Positions 10,369 through 17,098 of a DNA stretch of 64,000 nucleotides are shown piece by piece. Below the pieces are notes generated by a model, which did no database searches, was not told where the DNA came from, and saw only the letters and a program-made list of their open reading frames with translations. Location of the stretch: the NCBI GenBank assembly GCA_963842515.1, contig CAWJGO010000005.1:1-64000 (forward strand), given 5' to 3'. Source of the stretch: CADEED01 sp963842515 (GTDB lineage: Bacteria; Pseudomonadota; Gammaproteobacteria; Steroidobacterales; Steroidobacteraceae). Both the position numbers and the translations under genes were made by a program. Each line of letters opens with the position of its first letter. Within the stretch, counting starts at the first letter, position 1.

Positions 10369-10390
10369 CGCCCAGATATATCAGCGGGCG
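10369..10390. promoter_or_regulatory. Candidate PadR operator
   Basis: A perfect 8-bp palindrome GATATATC (10375-10382) is framed by CGCCC (10369-10373) and GGGCG (10386-10390), just upstream of the padR ATG. AT-rich palindromes of this kind are typical PadR sites. The assignment is inferred from position and symmetry only. Confidence 0.4.
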
Positions 10391-10423
10391 GTGAGCAGGT
10401 CTGTGAGTCAGGTCACGGTGCCT

Positions 10424-11220
10424 TCAGGGGAGCAAGCCGAGCTGCTTCTTCAGCGTCAGCACACGGGTGACCGCTTCGTCGAGGCGCTGCTCGGAGATCC
10501 CGCCCTCCTTGACCGCCTTGACGATCGCGGTGCGAGCCTGGCCGGCCTGGGCGGGGTCGTCGATCATCGCCAGGTCGGTTCCCGCCGCGATGGCCTGGAC
10601 CGCCGCCTCGGGTGCGCCGAGCCCCGCCGCGATCGCCCCGGCCGAGAGGTCGTCGCTGATCGCGAGGCCCTCGAAGCCGAGATCGCCCCGGAGCAGGTCG
10701 GTCGCCACCGCCGGGGACAGTGCGGCAGGGACGATCGGGTCATACGCCGTGTAGAAGGCGAGGGAGAGGACCGCCGCCGGTGCCCCGGCGTCGAAGGCGG
10801 CGCGAAAGGCGCCCAGGTCGCGAGCCTCGAGGGAAGCCGGGTCGAGGCTCACCGTCGCCGGATTGACATCGGTGTCGTCGGAGGCGGCGCCGAGGCCGGG
10901 GAAGTGGGGGATGGCGCAGGCGATTCCCGTGCCCGCGCAGCCCTTGACCGCGGCGGCGACGAGGATCGTGGCCAGGTCAGGGTCGTCGCTGAACGAGCGA
11001 TCGGCGATCGGGCTGGCGGGGCCGGCGACGTCCGCGAGCGGGCCGAGGTTCATGTCGAAGCCGGCAGAGCGCAGCGCCTTCGCCGTCTCCCCGCTCCAGG
11101 CCCGTGCCGCCGCGGGGTCGCCGGTCAGGCCGATGTCCAGCTGGCTCTCGGCGGGCGGCAGGTCCGGATAGGCGCGGTAGACCCCGCCCTCCTGCAGCCC
11201 GATGACGAACGGGGGGATGC
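10424..11220 (-). CDS. Glycoside hydrolase family 3 N-terminal domain protein (NagZ-like), N-terminus missing
   Basis: The ORF reads PPFVIGLQEGG, FDMNLGPLADV, IACAIPHFPG, AVLSLAFYTAYDP, GFEGLAISDDLSAGAI and AIAAGTDLAMIDDP, and ends LTLKKQLGLLP with a stop at 10424-10426. This is the GH3 TIM barrel. The usual D-QEGG substrate motif is LQEGG here, and the KHFPG motif of NagZ reads PHFPG, so the key Lys is replaced by Pro. The SDD nucleophile region is intact. The barrel's first strands (about 80-100 residues) are missing because the sequence changes character at about 11.22 kb. Any longer upstream reading runs into IS3 coding DNA and is not real. Confidence 0.75.
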
Positions 11221-11245
11221 GGCCGCCCCGCAAACAGGCTCGCGA
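11215..11245. other. Junction between actinobacterial and proteobacterial DNA
   Basis: Left of here a GH3 gene runs leftward and loses its N-terminus. Right of here an IS3 orfA runs rightward and lacks its own N-terminal helix-turn-helix. Indel density drops abruptly from several per kb to almost none across this point, and the gene content changes phylum. I see no IS terminal repeat or target duplication that would explain the join as a transposition. Confidence 0.65.
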
Positions 11246-11441
11246 GGGACTGATCGTGACGAAAGGTGTTGAAGTGGATAAAGAGGTGCTGGCCGAGCTC
11301 AAGGAGTTGCGCCGGTTGAAGAAGGAGCACGAGCGACTGAAGCTCGAGCATGAGATTTTAAAAAAAGCCATCGAGTTCACTTCCGCTCGAAAAGCGAGAT
11401 CTTCGCCTTCATCGGGCACTGTGAAGCGACGTTCCCGGTGA
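11224..11441 (+). CDS. IS3-family transposase OrfA, N-terminally truncated
   Basis: Only the C-terminal coiled-coil of OrfA remains (ELKELRRLKKEHERLKLEHE, then ILKKAIEF). The usual 50-residue helix-turn-helix that binds the IS ends is missing upstream, where the sequence switches to GH3 DNA. The frame ends at 11439-11441, 4 bp inside orfB. OrfA normally represses transposition alone and becomes the N-terminus of the OrfAB transposase by frameshifting. Confidence 0.75.
11360..11366 (+). promoter_or_regulatory. A7 slippery site for -1 programmed frameshift
   Basis: A run of seven A follows TTTT in orfA (codons TTA AAA AAA). The orfB frame is exactly -1 relative to orfA. After slippage the fused reading continues KSEIFAFI and into orfB with no stop, as in other IS3 elements that make OrfAB this way. 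Confidence 0.6.
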
Positions 11442-12247
11442 GAGTGATGTGTCGACTGCACAGGGTAAGTCCGGCCGGCTATTACGCCTGGCGGGATCGT
11501 GCGCGCAGTCAAAGATCGATCGAGGACGATCGCCTCGCAAAGAAGATCACTCTTGTTCACCAAGCCAGCCGTGAAACTTACGGCAGTCCGCGGGTGCATG
11601 CCTCGCTCGTACGGATCGGAGAGCGAGTCGGGCGCCGTCGCGTGGAGAGGCTGATGCGGGAACGAGGCCTTCAAGGCTGTTCCGCGAAGCTCTATCGACG
11701 GCTGCCTGGACTGGCGCGCTTCTACGGGAATCTGCCGAGTTCAGCTCACGCTATCCCGATCCATCGTATCGATCAGGTGTGGGTGGGCGATGTGACTTAT
11801 CTGAAGGTCGGATCGCGGTGGCGCTATCTAGCCACGATCATGGACCGACACTCGCGCAGGCTGCTGGGCTGGTCGTTGGGCCATCGCAGGACGCCTTCGC
11901 TCACCAGAAGAGCGCTCGCCGCGGCGCTCAAGACCCGCCGACCGGCTAAAGGCATGGTGTTCCACAGCGATCGCGGTGTGGAGTTCCTTGCCGACAGCTT
12001 CCGTCGTACCCTTGGCAAGGTTGGCATCAGTCAGTCCGTGAACCGACCGTTAAGGATGACTGACAACGCTCATATGGAATCGTGGCACAAGAGCATGAAG
12101 TCGGATCTGTATCACCGCCAGACGTTCCAGAGCGATCAGCAGCTGCGTTGCGCGATCCGCAGCTACGTCGAGTTCTACAACACCGAGCGACTTCATTCCT
12201 CGCTCGGCTATCGTTCACCGATCGAGTTCGAACAACAAAAGTCCTAA
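11438..12247 (+). CDS. IS3-family transposase OrfB (DDE integrase core)
   Basis: The 269-residue catalytic subunit is complete: VRVMCRLHRVSPAGYYAWRD and SRETYGSPRVHASL (HTH_21), then the rve core. The DDE triad is visible as D in VWVGDVTYL (about residue 113), D in FHSDRGVEF (about 175) and E in NAHMESWHKSMKSD (about 211). The C-terminus is RLHSSLGYRSPIEFEQQKS. The overlap with orfA and the intact DDE residues mean the catalytic part could be functional, but the orfA partner here is truncated. Confidence 0.9.
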   Translation: MRVMCRLHRVSPAGYYAWRDRARSQRSIEDDRLAKKITLVHQASRETYGSPRVHASLVRIGERVGRRRVERLMRERGLQGCSAKLYRRLPGLARFYGNLPSSAHAIPIHRIDQVWVGDVTYLKVGSRWRYLATIMDRHSRRLLGWSLGHRRTPSLTRRALAAALKTRRPAKGMVFHSDRGVEFLADSFRRTLGKVGISQSVNRPLRMTDNAHMESWHKSMKSDLYHRQTFQSDQQLRCAIRSYVEFYNTERLHSSLGYRSPIEFEQQKS

Positions 12248-12279
12248 CCATGGGTGTCCACTTTTGCGAAGGAAGTCCC

Positions 12280-12344
12280 CGCGTGAGAGATAAAGTGCCA
12301 AGCTCATACATCGGCGTGCGCGCCGCTCAGCTCAACCGTTAGAT
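12280..12344 (+). repeat. attC remnant (R' half) at IS3 boundary
   Basis: Matches the attC consensus from GCGTGAGAGATAAAGTGCCA through CCGTTAGA, but the R''/L'' side is replaced by the IS3 right end. Confidence 0.8.
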
Positions 12345-12381
12345 GGCACTCAACGCCCTCGGTTATCCCAGGATAGTTCGA

Positions 12382-12822
12382 ATGACCCACCGAATCAGTT
12401 TCAAGTCCAACCGCTTCGATGTGACTCGGGAAACGCCGAACGAATCCAACGCCTTTGCCGGAGAGAGCGTGCTCGGGTGGTTGCGTGAAGAACTAGCCAA
12501 GCACCAATACGAATCAACAGTGCCGGGCATGGAGGATTGGGGGTGGTACATCGACGTAAAGGGCGCAGGTAGCTTGTACATGGTCGGCGCCAGCGCAGAG
12601 GTTGAGTATAAGGCCGAGGCTGATTCCGCCCTCTCATACGACGTCTCACCGAACGCAATGCTCGATTGGACTCTTCAGATTCACAAAAATCGTACTGTCA
12701 TGGAGAAGCTTCGCGGGAAGAACGATATGGCTGCGGACGACGCATTGTCTGCATTGATTGAGAAAATCGTACGAAGCGACGGCCGGGCAGAAGAAGTATC
12801 GGTGGTACGCGATGCCGTCTAA
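12382..12822 (+). CDS. Cassette protein of unknown function (146 aa)
   Basis: First visible cassette gene. I use ATG 12382 because AGGA lies 8 bases upstream; ATG 12343 is in frame but overlaps the R' core. The protein is soluble and acidic (MTHRISFKSNRFDVTRETPN, GWYIDVKGAGSLYMVG, ALSALIEKIVR). No family is recognised. A sequence of mixed strands and helices (NESNAFAGESVLGWLREEL) suggests a small alpha/beta fold. The stop TAA is part of the next R'' core (GTCTAAC), so the cassette is tightly packed, as usual for integron genes. Confidence 0.7.
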   Translation: MTHRISFKSNRFDVTRETPNESNAFAGESVLGWLREELAKHQYESTVPGMEDWGWYIDVKGAGSLYMVGASAEVEYKAEADSALSYDVSPNAMLDWTLQIHKNRTVMEKLRGKNDMAADDALSALIEKIVRSDGRAEEVSVVRDAV

Positions 12823-12904
12823 CAAATCGTTGGAGCGGACGCGTGCAAGATAAAGTGCCAAGCTCATGCGGCGGCGTGCGCGCCGCTCAACTCAACCGTT
12901 AGAC
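12817..12904 (+). repeat. attC site 1 (88 bp)
   Basis: R'' GTCTAAC, R' GTTAGAC; the R cores are complementary. Confidence 0.92.
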
Positions 12905-12917
12905 CGCTGGTCGCATC

Positions 12918-13199
12918 ATGGTATTCACGAGCATCAGCAAACCGACCGAGTCAAAGCCGACGTATCGCTGCCCCTGTTGCCAGGCTCTTACACTGCAGGG
13001 CCGCGGGGGCTTTGAGATGCTGTCCCGTATGCTACTGGGAGCGATGACGGCCAGGATGATCATGACGCAGACGAAGTTCGTGGAGGTCCGAATGGCACAC
13101 TTAGCCTCAGTGCGGCGCGCGCCAATTACAAGCGCCACGTGCGCTAGTGAACCGAAGTTCATCGGCAGCGTGCGTAAGCCGTTGCCGCAAGAACTATGA
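12918..13199 (+). pseudogene. CPCC family cysteine-rich protein, decayed by three frameshifts
   Basis: Frame one gives PTYRCPCCQALTLQGRGGFE, frame two gives CPVCYWE (from 13021), frame three gives DDGQDDHDADEVRGGPNGTL and SLSAARANYKRH (from 13043), and the first frame returns with SEPKFIGSVRKPLPQEL. Read together these form a whole CPCC protein, a small probable zinc-binding family frequent in integron cassettes. The three shifts have the same sense, so the terminal frame is restored and an open but nonsensical 93-residue ORF spans the locus. This may be true decay or local sequence error, but adjacent cassettes are clean. Confidence 0.7.
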
Positions 13200-13218
13200 A
13201 GACCCTGTCGTTCTCGCG

Positions 13219-13306
13219 GTCTAACACCTCGCTCGAGCGGACGCGGGAAAGATAAAGTGCCAAGCTCAAACGGCGGCGTGCGCGCCGCTCAGCTCAACCG
13301 TTAGAC
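13219..13306 (+). repeat. attC site 2 (88 bp)
   Basis: R'' GTCTAAC, R' GTTAGAC; the L'' copy reads GCTCGAGCGG. Confidence 0.92.
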
Positions 13307-13309
13307 GTC

Positions 13310-13690
13310 ATGATAGACGTACGAGCTCTTTCCATCGTCGCAACTCTCACTCTCGTTGGGTGCGCTACGAAGCCCACCCAGTTCAGTGCGAATGAGAGCT
13401 GCGATCTTCCACCCAACGTTTGGCACGAAGTTCCAGCGCCGCCAGAGCGGGAATTCCTTCTGGGGTTACCCGACCCCCGCAGCGGGCGGCCTGTGCAGGA
13501 GCACTTCATCCCGTCGAATCTTCAGTTGGAGGCATGGCTGCGAGATTCGAGTGGCAATTGGCAGGCCTGCATCTACAATCCGTCAAGCCGCCTTTCCTGC
13601 TATGGCAGCGAACTGACTACGGTTACCTTCACGAAGACTGAAGGATCGTGGGTCGCGGGACCCACACTACAGGCCTTCTGCATAGACTAG
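13310..13690 (+). CDS. Putative lipoprotein cassette protein (126 aa)
   Basis: ATG 13310 lies 3 bp after the R' core. The N-terminus is a short lipoprotein signal (SIVATLTLVGCATKP) with a lipobox LVGC, cysteine at residue 18. The mature part is about 108 residues with PPEREFLLGLPDPRSGRPV, NLQLEAWLRDSSGNWQACIY and TKTEGSWVAGPTLQAFCID. Three further cysteines suggest a disulfide in the periplasm. No family is recognised. The gene stops just before attC 3. Confidence 0.75.
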   Translation: MIDVRALSIVATLTLVGCATKPTQFSANESCDLPPNVWHEVPAPPEREFLLGLPDPRSGRPVQEHFIPSNLQLEAWLRDSSGNWQACIYNPSSRLSCYGSELTTVTFTKTEGSWVAGPTLQAFCID

Positions 13691-13699
13691 TGCCACGAC

Positions 13700-13787
13700 G
13701 TCTAACACTTCGCTGGAGCGGACGCGTGATAGATAAAGTGCCAAGATCAAACGTCGGCGCGCGCGCCGCTCAGCTCAACCGTTAGGT
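13700..13787 (+). repeat. attC site 3 (88 bp)
   Basis: R'' GTCTAAC, R' GTTAGGT. Confidence 0.92.
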
Positions 13788-13844
13788 GGCGCGATGGGTC
13801 AACGCGAAGTCCACATCATTTCCTAATTCTCGCTCCCTACTGAC

Positions 13845-14072
13845 TTGGCGTCTGCCATGCGTGCCTGGCCTGAGTTCGTTGAAGGGCATGAGTACTCGGT
13901 TACCCTTCGTTCCGACAGCGGTCCAGTGGCGGTACAACTCCGCGACGATGACGGTACCTACGTCTCCGTGACCGGCCCGGCCGAGGGCCCGCTATTTGAA
14001 AGGGTGCTCGGCGTAGTGATCTACGAGCTTTCTAAGCACAGCGATAATCTAATGGTGGATCGTGTCTCTTAA
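13845..14072 (+). CDS. Small cassette protein of unknown function
   Basis: The frame is open from 13827. I list the TTG at 13845; ATG 13857 (MRAWPEFVEGHEY) is the better conventional start. The protein continues VTLRSDSGPVAVQLRDDDGT and PLFERVLGVVIYELSKHSDN, a short two-layer-like sequence of about 72 residues with no recognised family. A different-frame ORF at 13786-13971 is less protein-like (many Ser/Arg/Pro, no helix pattern) and is not called. Confidence 0.55.
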   Translation: MASAMRAWPEFVEGHEYSVTLRSDSGPVAVQLRDDDGTYVSVTGPAEGPLFERVLGVVIYELSKHSDNLMVDRVS

Positions 14073-14107
14073 GAGAAGCAAGTCATGCCCGTCGCGGCCG
14101 CTGCGCC

Positions 14108-14195
14108 ACCTAACAAATCGCTGGAGCGGACGCGTGACAGATAAAGTGCCAAGCTCATACGTGGGCGCGCGCGCCGCTCAGCTCAACCGTTAGGT
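14108..14195 (+). repeat. attC site 4 (88 bp)
   Basis: R'' ACCTAAC, R' GTTAGGT; full consensus otherwise. Confidence 0.92.
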
Positions 14196-14203
14196 GGCAG
14201 GCA

Positions 14204-14545
14204 GTGATCTTTGGCTTTGTAGAAGGCGGAGAGGTGCGTGTCTTTGATGACCTTGCGCACGCGATGCGGGAGTGGGCGCCTTACCCAGAAGACGTAGAAT
14301 CCGAAGTCATTGTTTTCTATGACTCAGACGGTATCTGGCTTAAGCCAGTCACAACTAGCGAGCCCCGCCGCCTAATGGGCCTGCTGCCTGGCGCGAAGCG
14401 GTTTGAGCTTGTGCGGGAGTCCGCGCAGGATTCGGATGTCGACCCCATCTGGCTGTCCCTTTTCGAGGCTTCAACTTTGGTACCGAATGCACATGTCGGA
14501 TCGCTCGCCGAACTTCGAGCGCGGTTCCCCCGAGATGCCAACTGA
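14204..14545 (+). CDS. Cassette protein of unknown function (113 aa)
   Basis: A GTG start 9 bp after the R' core gives a soluble acidic protein: IFGFVEGGEVRVFDDLAHAM, PEDVESEVIVFYDSDGIWLK, GLLPGAKRFELVRE, IWLSLFEASTLVPNAHVGSL. No family is recognised. The strand-helix alternation and its small size resemble SMI1/KNR4-free immunity-like cassette proteins, but no motif supports that. The stop codon overlaps a divergent R'' core (AACTGAC). Confidence 0.7.
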   Translation: MIFGFVEGGEVRVFDDLAHAMREWAPYPEDVESEVIVFYDSDGIWLKPVTTSEPRRLMGLLPGAKRFELVRESAQDSDVDPIWLSLFEASTLVPNAHVGSLAELRARFPRDAN

Positions 14546-14627
14546 CAAATCGTTCGAGCGGACGCTTGAGGGATAAAGTGCCAAGCTCATACATCGGCGC
14601 GCGCGCCGCTCAGTTCAAGTGTTAGGC
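14540..14627 (+). repeat. attC site 5 (88 bp, divergent R'')
   Basis: R'' is AACTGAC instead of GCCTAAC, while R' is GTTAGGC, so the R box mispairs at several positions. It may recombine poorly. Confidence 0.88.
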
Positions 14628-14636
14628 GGCAAGGCA

Positions 14637-15023
14637 ATGCACGAGCACCGACTTACGCTGCAAGCTCCGGCTGACCAAGCGCTCCATCTGTGGATCGAGC
14701 CATGGGCCGAGGGCATTTCGTTCCCGCCAGGTTCGACAATCGATTTATGGGCATTGTCAGACAGCCCAGGTGAACTAGAAATTGAAGGGTCATCGGAAGC
14801 CACGGCCGTTTATGGGTGGCCTGGAAGTACCTTAAAAATCTTACTCGGTGAACATGTTGTAGCTTCGTTTGACACACCAGTGCCTGGCGGACTCACCAAG
14901 GCCAATGTGTCACTTCTGTTCGGGGCGCCGCCCGTCCCGACTCCTGAGGAGCAGGCGAGGACGGTGGATCTACTAGCGGGCTTGCCGGCTAACAAATCGC
15001 TGGAGCGGACGCGTGAACGATAA
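14637..15023 (+). CDS. Cassette protein of unknown function (128 aa)
   Basis: ATG 14637 follows the R' core by 9 bp. The sequence reads MHEHRLTLQAPADQALHLWI, GISFPPGSTIDLWALSDSPG, EIEGSSEATAVYGWPGSTLK, VASFDTPVPGG. Repeated short beta-strand patterns suggest a beta-sandwich. The last ten residues (NKSLERTRER) are attC sequence, so the natural protein probably ended near residue 117 before cassette formation. No family is recognised. Confidence 0.7.
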   Translation: MHEHRLTLQAPADQALHLWIEPWAEGISFPPGSTIDLWALSDSPGELEIEGSSEATAVYGWPGSTLKILLGEHVVASFDTPVPGGLTKANVSLLFGAPPVPTPEEQARTVDLLAGLPANKSLERTRER

Positions 15024-15074
15024 AGTGCCAAGCTCATACGCCGGCGTGCGCGCCGCTCAGCTCAACCGTTAGGC
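14987..15074 (+). repeat. attC site 6 (88 bp)
   Basis: R'' GGCTAAC, R' GTTAGGC; overlaps the end of the upstream ORF. Confidence 0.92.
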
Positions 15075-15087
15075 CGCTAAGCATCAC

Positions 15088-15720
15088 ATGGCTACGCGTG
15101 TAGATCGCTCCAACGGGTACGAATCCATTGCCGACGAGTTTGCAACACTCCGGCGAGAGTCAGGCACCGGCGTGGGGACGATACAGAATTGGGCGAAGCA
15201 ACTTCCTCGAGGCGCAAGCGTGCTAGACCTTGGTTGCGGGTCTGGCGTCCCTATAGCGTTTGAACTGGGGAAACTCGGGTTCTTCGTCGCCGGTATCGAC
15301 GCCTCCCCGACGTTGATTGCCGAGTTTCATCGTCAGCTTCCGAATGCGCTTTGGGCCTGTGAGGCGGTCGAGGACTCGGCCTTTTTTGAGAGAAGATTCG
15401 ATGGAATACTGGCAGTCGGCTTGATATTCCTACTACCGGAAGACCTGCAGCGGGCCGTCATCACCAAAGTTGGTAATGCGCTTGCGACGGACGGCAAATT
15501 CCTTTTTACCGCGCCATACCAGAGGTGTGAATGGCTGGACCTGCTGACAGGGCAGAAGTCCGTCTCCTTGGGAACAGACGAGTACGCCCTTGCCCTTCAT
15601 CGGGCAGGGCTGACGCTGACGGAGAGCTATGTTGACGAAGGAGAGAATCACTATTTTTCCTCTCGCAAGACAGAGTCGCCGCCGCCTAACAAATCGCTTG
15701 AGCGGACGCGTGAGGGATAG
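15088..15720 (+). CDS. Class I SAM-dependent methyltransferase
   Basis: The 210-residue protein has SAM motif I at residues 45-55 (VLDLGCGSGVP), then FFVAGIDASPTLI with the acidic loop that binds the SAM ribose. GILAVGLIFLLPEDLQRAV and GKFLFTAPYQR form the later strands. The nearest relatives by pattern are Methyltransf_11/25 small-molecule methyltransferases. The substrate is not visible. The C-terminus NKSLERTREG comes from the attC. No toxin or resistance partner is present; it is a stand-alone cassette. Confidence 0.88.
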   Translation: MATRVDRSNGYESIADEFATLRRESGTGVGTIQNWAKQLPRGASVLDLGCGSGVPIAFELGKLGFFVAGIDASPTLIAEFHRQLPNALWACEAVEDSAFFERRFDGILAVGLIFLLPEDLQRAVITKVGNALATDGKFLFTAPYQRCEWLDLLTGQKSVSLGTDEYALALHRAGLTLTESYVDEGENHYFSSRKTESPPPNKSLERTREG

Positions 15721-15771
15721 AGTGCCAAGTTCACAAATCGGCGCGCGCGCCGCTCAGCTCAACCGTTAGGC
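15684..15771 (+). repeat. attC site 7 (88 bp)
   Basis: R'' GCCTAAC, R' GTTAGGC, perfectly complementary. Confidence 0.93.
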
Positions 15772-15773
15772 CG

Positions 15774-16055
15774 ATGTCTAAGCTCGTCACCTGTACTTTC
15801 GCAATAGTCGGAGTGTTCGTCGGCTTCTCGGTCGGTTTGCTGCTGGTCACAGGCGTCGTGGACTTTCGCGATTTCGATGAAGCCGAGACTATGACGATAG
15901 CCTTTGCATCGGCGGCCGCATTTGCTGTTCTTTTCGGGTGGGCCGCCGGAAGACTGAGGGATGTTCTAATTGGATGGAAGCGTGAAGCACTGGGTGGAGT
16001 AGGGCTGGTGCTAGCCATCGGGTTCGCGACCTACTTCTTTGGTTCTTTCTGGTGA
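15774..16055 (+). CDS. Small membrane protein, three predicted helices
   Basis: ATG 15774 begins only 2 bp after the R' core. Hydrophobic stretches are at residues about 4-28 (TCTFAIVGVFVGFSVGLLLV), 42-60 (IAFASAAAFAVLFGWAAG) and 73-92 (GGVGLVLAIGFATYFFGSFW). A short charged loop, VVDFRDFDEAETM, lies between the first two. No family is recognised. The ORF ends before attC 8 without running into it. Confidence 0.75.
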   Translation: MSKLVTCTFAIVGVFVGFSVGLLLVTGVVDFRDFDEAETMTIAFASAAAFAVLFGWAAGRLRDVLIGWKREALGGVGLVLAIGFATYFFGSFW

Positions 16056-16062
16056 CCGGTAG

Positions 16063-16150
16063 GCCTAACAACTCGTTGGAGCGGACGCGTGATAGATAAA
16101 ATGCCAAACTCATACATCGGCGCGCGCGCCGCTCAGCTCAACCGTTAGAC
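16063..16150 (+). repeat. attC site 8 (88 bp)
   Basis: R'' GCCTAAC, R' GTTAGAC; one R-box mismatch. Confidence 0.92.
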
Positions 16151-16153
16151 CGC

Positions 16154-16435
16154 ATGAACGACACTAGGCGCACAGCCACCTTCTTCAACCGTCCGCACTT
16201 CGTTCAAGGCGCGCAATCACTCGCGACGATACTTTGCATGCTTGGAATCATATTTGTTGGGATAGATAGGCGCGGCTTGGGGTGAATCCGGCCCACCACG
16301 CTCACATGGCTAGGTGCTGGAATTCTTCTGTCCGCGTTGGCGGCAATCGCGTCGCATCGGGTTCGATCTGGTGTGACTCCAATCGTGGCAGGGGCACCAT
16401 GGGCTTTCTCTATCTCGGCACCACGTGGCTCTTAG
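16154..16435 (+). pseudogene. Small membrane protein with in-frame stop
   Basis: ATG 16154, 3 bp after the R' core, opens MNDTRRTATFFNRPHFVQGA and a first hydrophobic helix (LATILCMLGIIFVGI). A TGA at 16283-16285 (codon 44) interrupts the frame. The same frame continues PTTLTWLGAGILLSALAAIA, a second helix, and runs to a TAG at 16433-16435. Without the stop the product would be 93 residues with two helices. Either a nonsense mutation killed the gene or a 43-residue single-helix peptide is what remains. Confidence 0.6.
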
Positions 16436-16456
16436 CCAGGACGGGCGGGTAATGCG

Positions 16457-16544
16457 GTCTAACAATTCGCTGGAGCGGACGCGTGGAAGATAAAGTGCCA
16501 AGCCGACACGTCGGCGTGCGCGCCGCTCAGCTCAACCGCTAGGC
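16457..16544 (+). repeat. attC site 9 (88 bp)
   Basis: R'' GTCTAAC, R' GCTAGGC; R' departs from GTTRRRY by one base. Confidence 0.9.
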
Positions 16545-16547
16545 GTC

Positions 16548-17012
16548 ATGCACCCCAGCGCAGCATCAGTCAGAGCCCTTCTCGCCAGTCGGATGGATCG
16601 CGGCGTCACGCATGACTCTGGCGTGTGGCGGATCAAGGGCAGGGGAGAAGAAATTGAAAGCCTAAAGGCGGCGCTCCTGCAATCGATTTGCCAGCAGTGC
16701 TCTCCGTTCGTGCATTACGATGAGGCCGAGGACCCACCCGAGCAAGGGCCGCTGGGGCTATCGCAAATCATTGGACGAGGTATTTGGCGAGTGCCTGCGG
16801 GCACGAGTGGAGAAAGTCTGCTGGCTTGGCTGTTCATGGGCAACTGGCAGCTCTACGTAGCAGATAAGCCGCTCCAGTCGGTGCCAGACCTAATCCGCGC
16901 GAACAACGAAGAAGTGAGAGAGTTCGTAAGACTAAGTGGGGTGGTCTTGATCGTTGACTCCTTTCACGACGACACGGACTGGACTTTGAGCGTGTCGCCG
17001 GATGATGCCTAA
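16548..17012 (+). CDS. Cassette protein of unknown function (154 aa)
   Basis: ATG 16548 follows the core by 3 bp. The protein reads MHPSAASVRALLASRMDRGV, RGEEIESLKAALLQSICQQC, GLSQIIGRGIWRVPAGTSGE, SLLAWLFMGNWQLYVADKPL, GVVLIVDSFHDDTDWTLSVS. It is soluble, mixed alpha/beta, with a tryptophan-rich central sheet. No family is recognised. The stop codon lies inside the next R'' core. Confidence 0.72.
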   Translation: MHPSAASVRALLASRMDRGVTHDSGVWRIKGRGEEIESLKAALLQSICQQCSPFVHYDEAEDPPEQGPLGLSQIIGRGIWRVPAGTSGESLLAWLFMGNWQLYVADKPLQSVPDLIRANNEEVREFVRLSGVVLIVDSFHDDTDWTLSVSPDDA

Positions 17013-17094
17013 CAATTCGCTGGAGCGGACGCGTGAAAGATAAAGTGCCAAGCTCATACACCGGCGCGCGCACCGCTCAGCTCAACTGTTAGGC
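17007..17094 (+). repeat. attC site 10 (88 bp)
   Basis: R'' GCCTAAC, R' GTTAGGC; the central GC run reads GCGCGCACCGC. Confidence 0.92.
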
Positions 17095-17098
17095 GCCA

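Larger units (their letters stand above)
11224..12279 (+). mobile_element. IS3-family insertion sequence, 5'-truncated, inserted in an attC site
   Basis: Two overlapping frames (orfA remnant and orfB) are followed by an IS3-like right end: a GTGTCCACTTTTGCGAAGG stretch beginning at about 12253 and ending near 12279. The left end is missing at the junction. The right end abuts the middle of an attC site whose R'' half is absent, so the element either inserted into the first visible attC or was joined to it by deletion. Confidence 0.75.

Noticed and set aside
1..11220. True pseudogenes from genome reduction in the left segment
   Set aside because: Essential genes (dnaX, recR) are hit as often as others and family order is intact, which fits sequence error.
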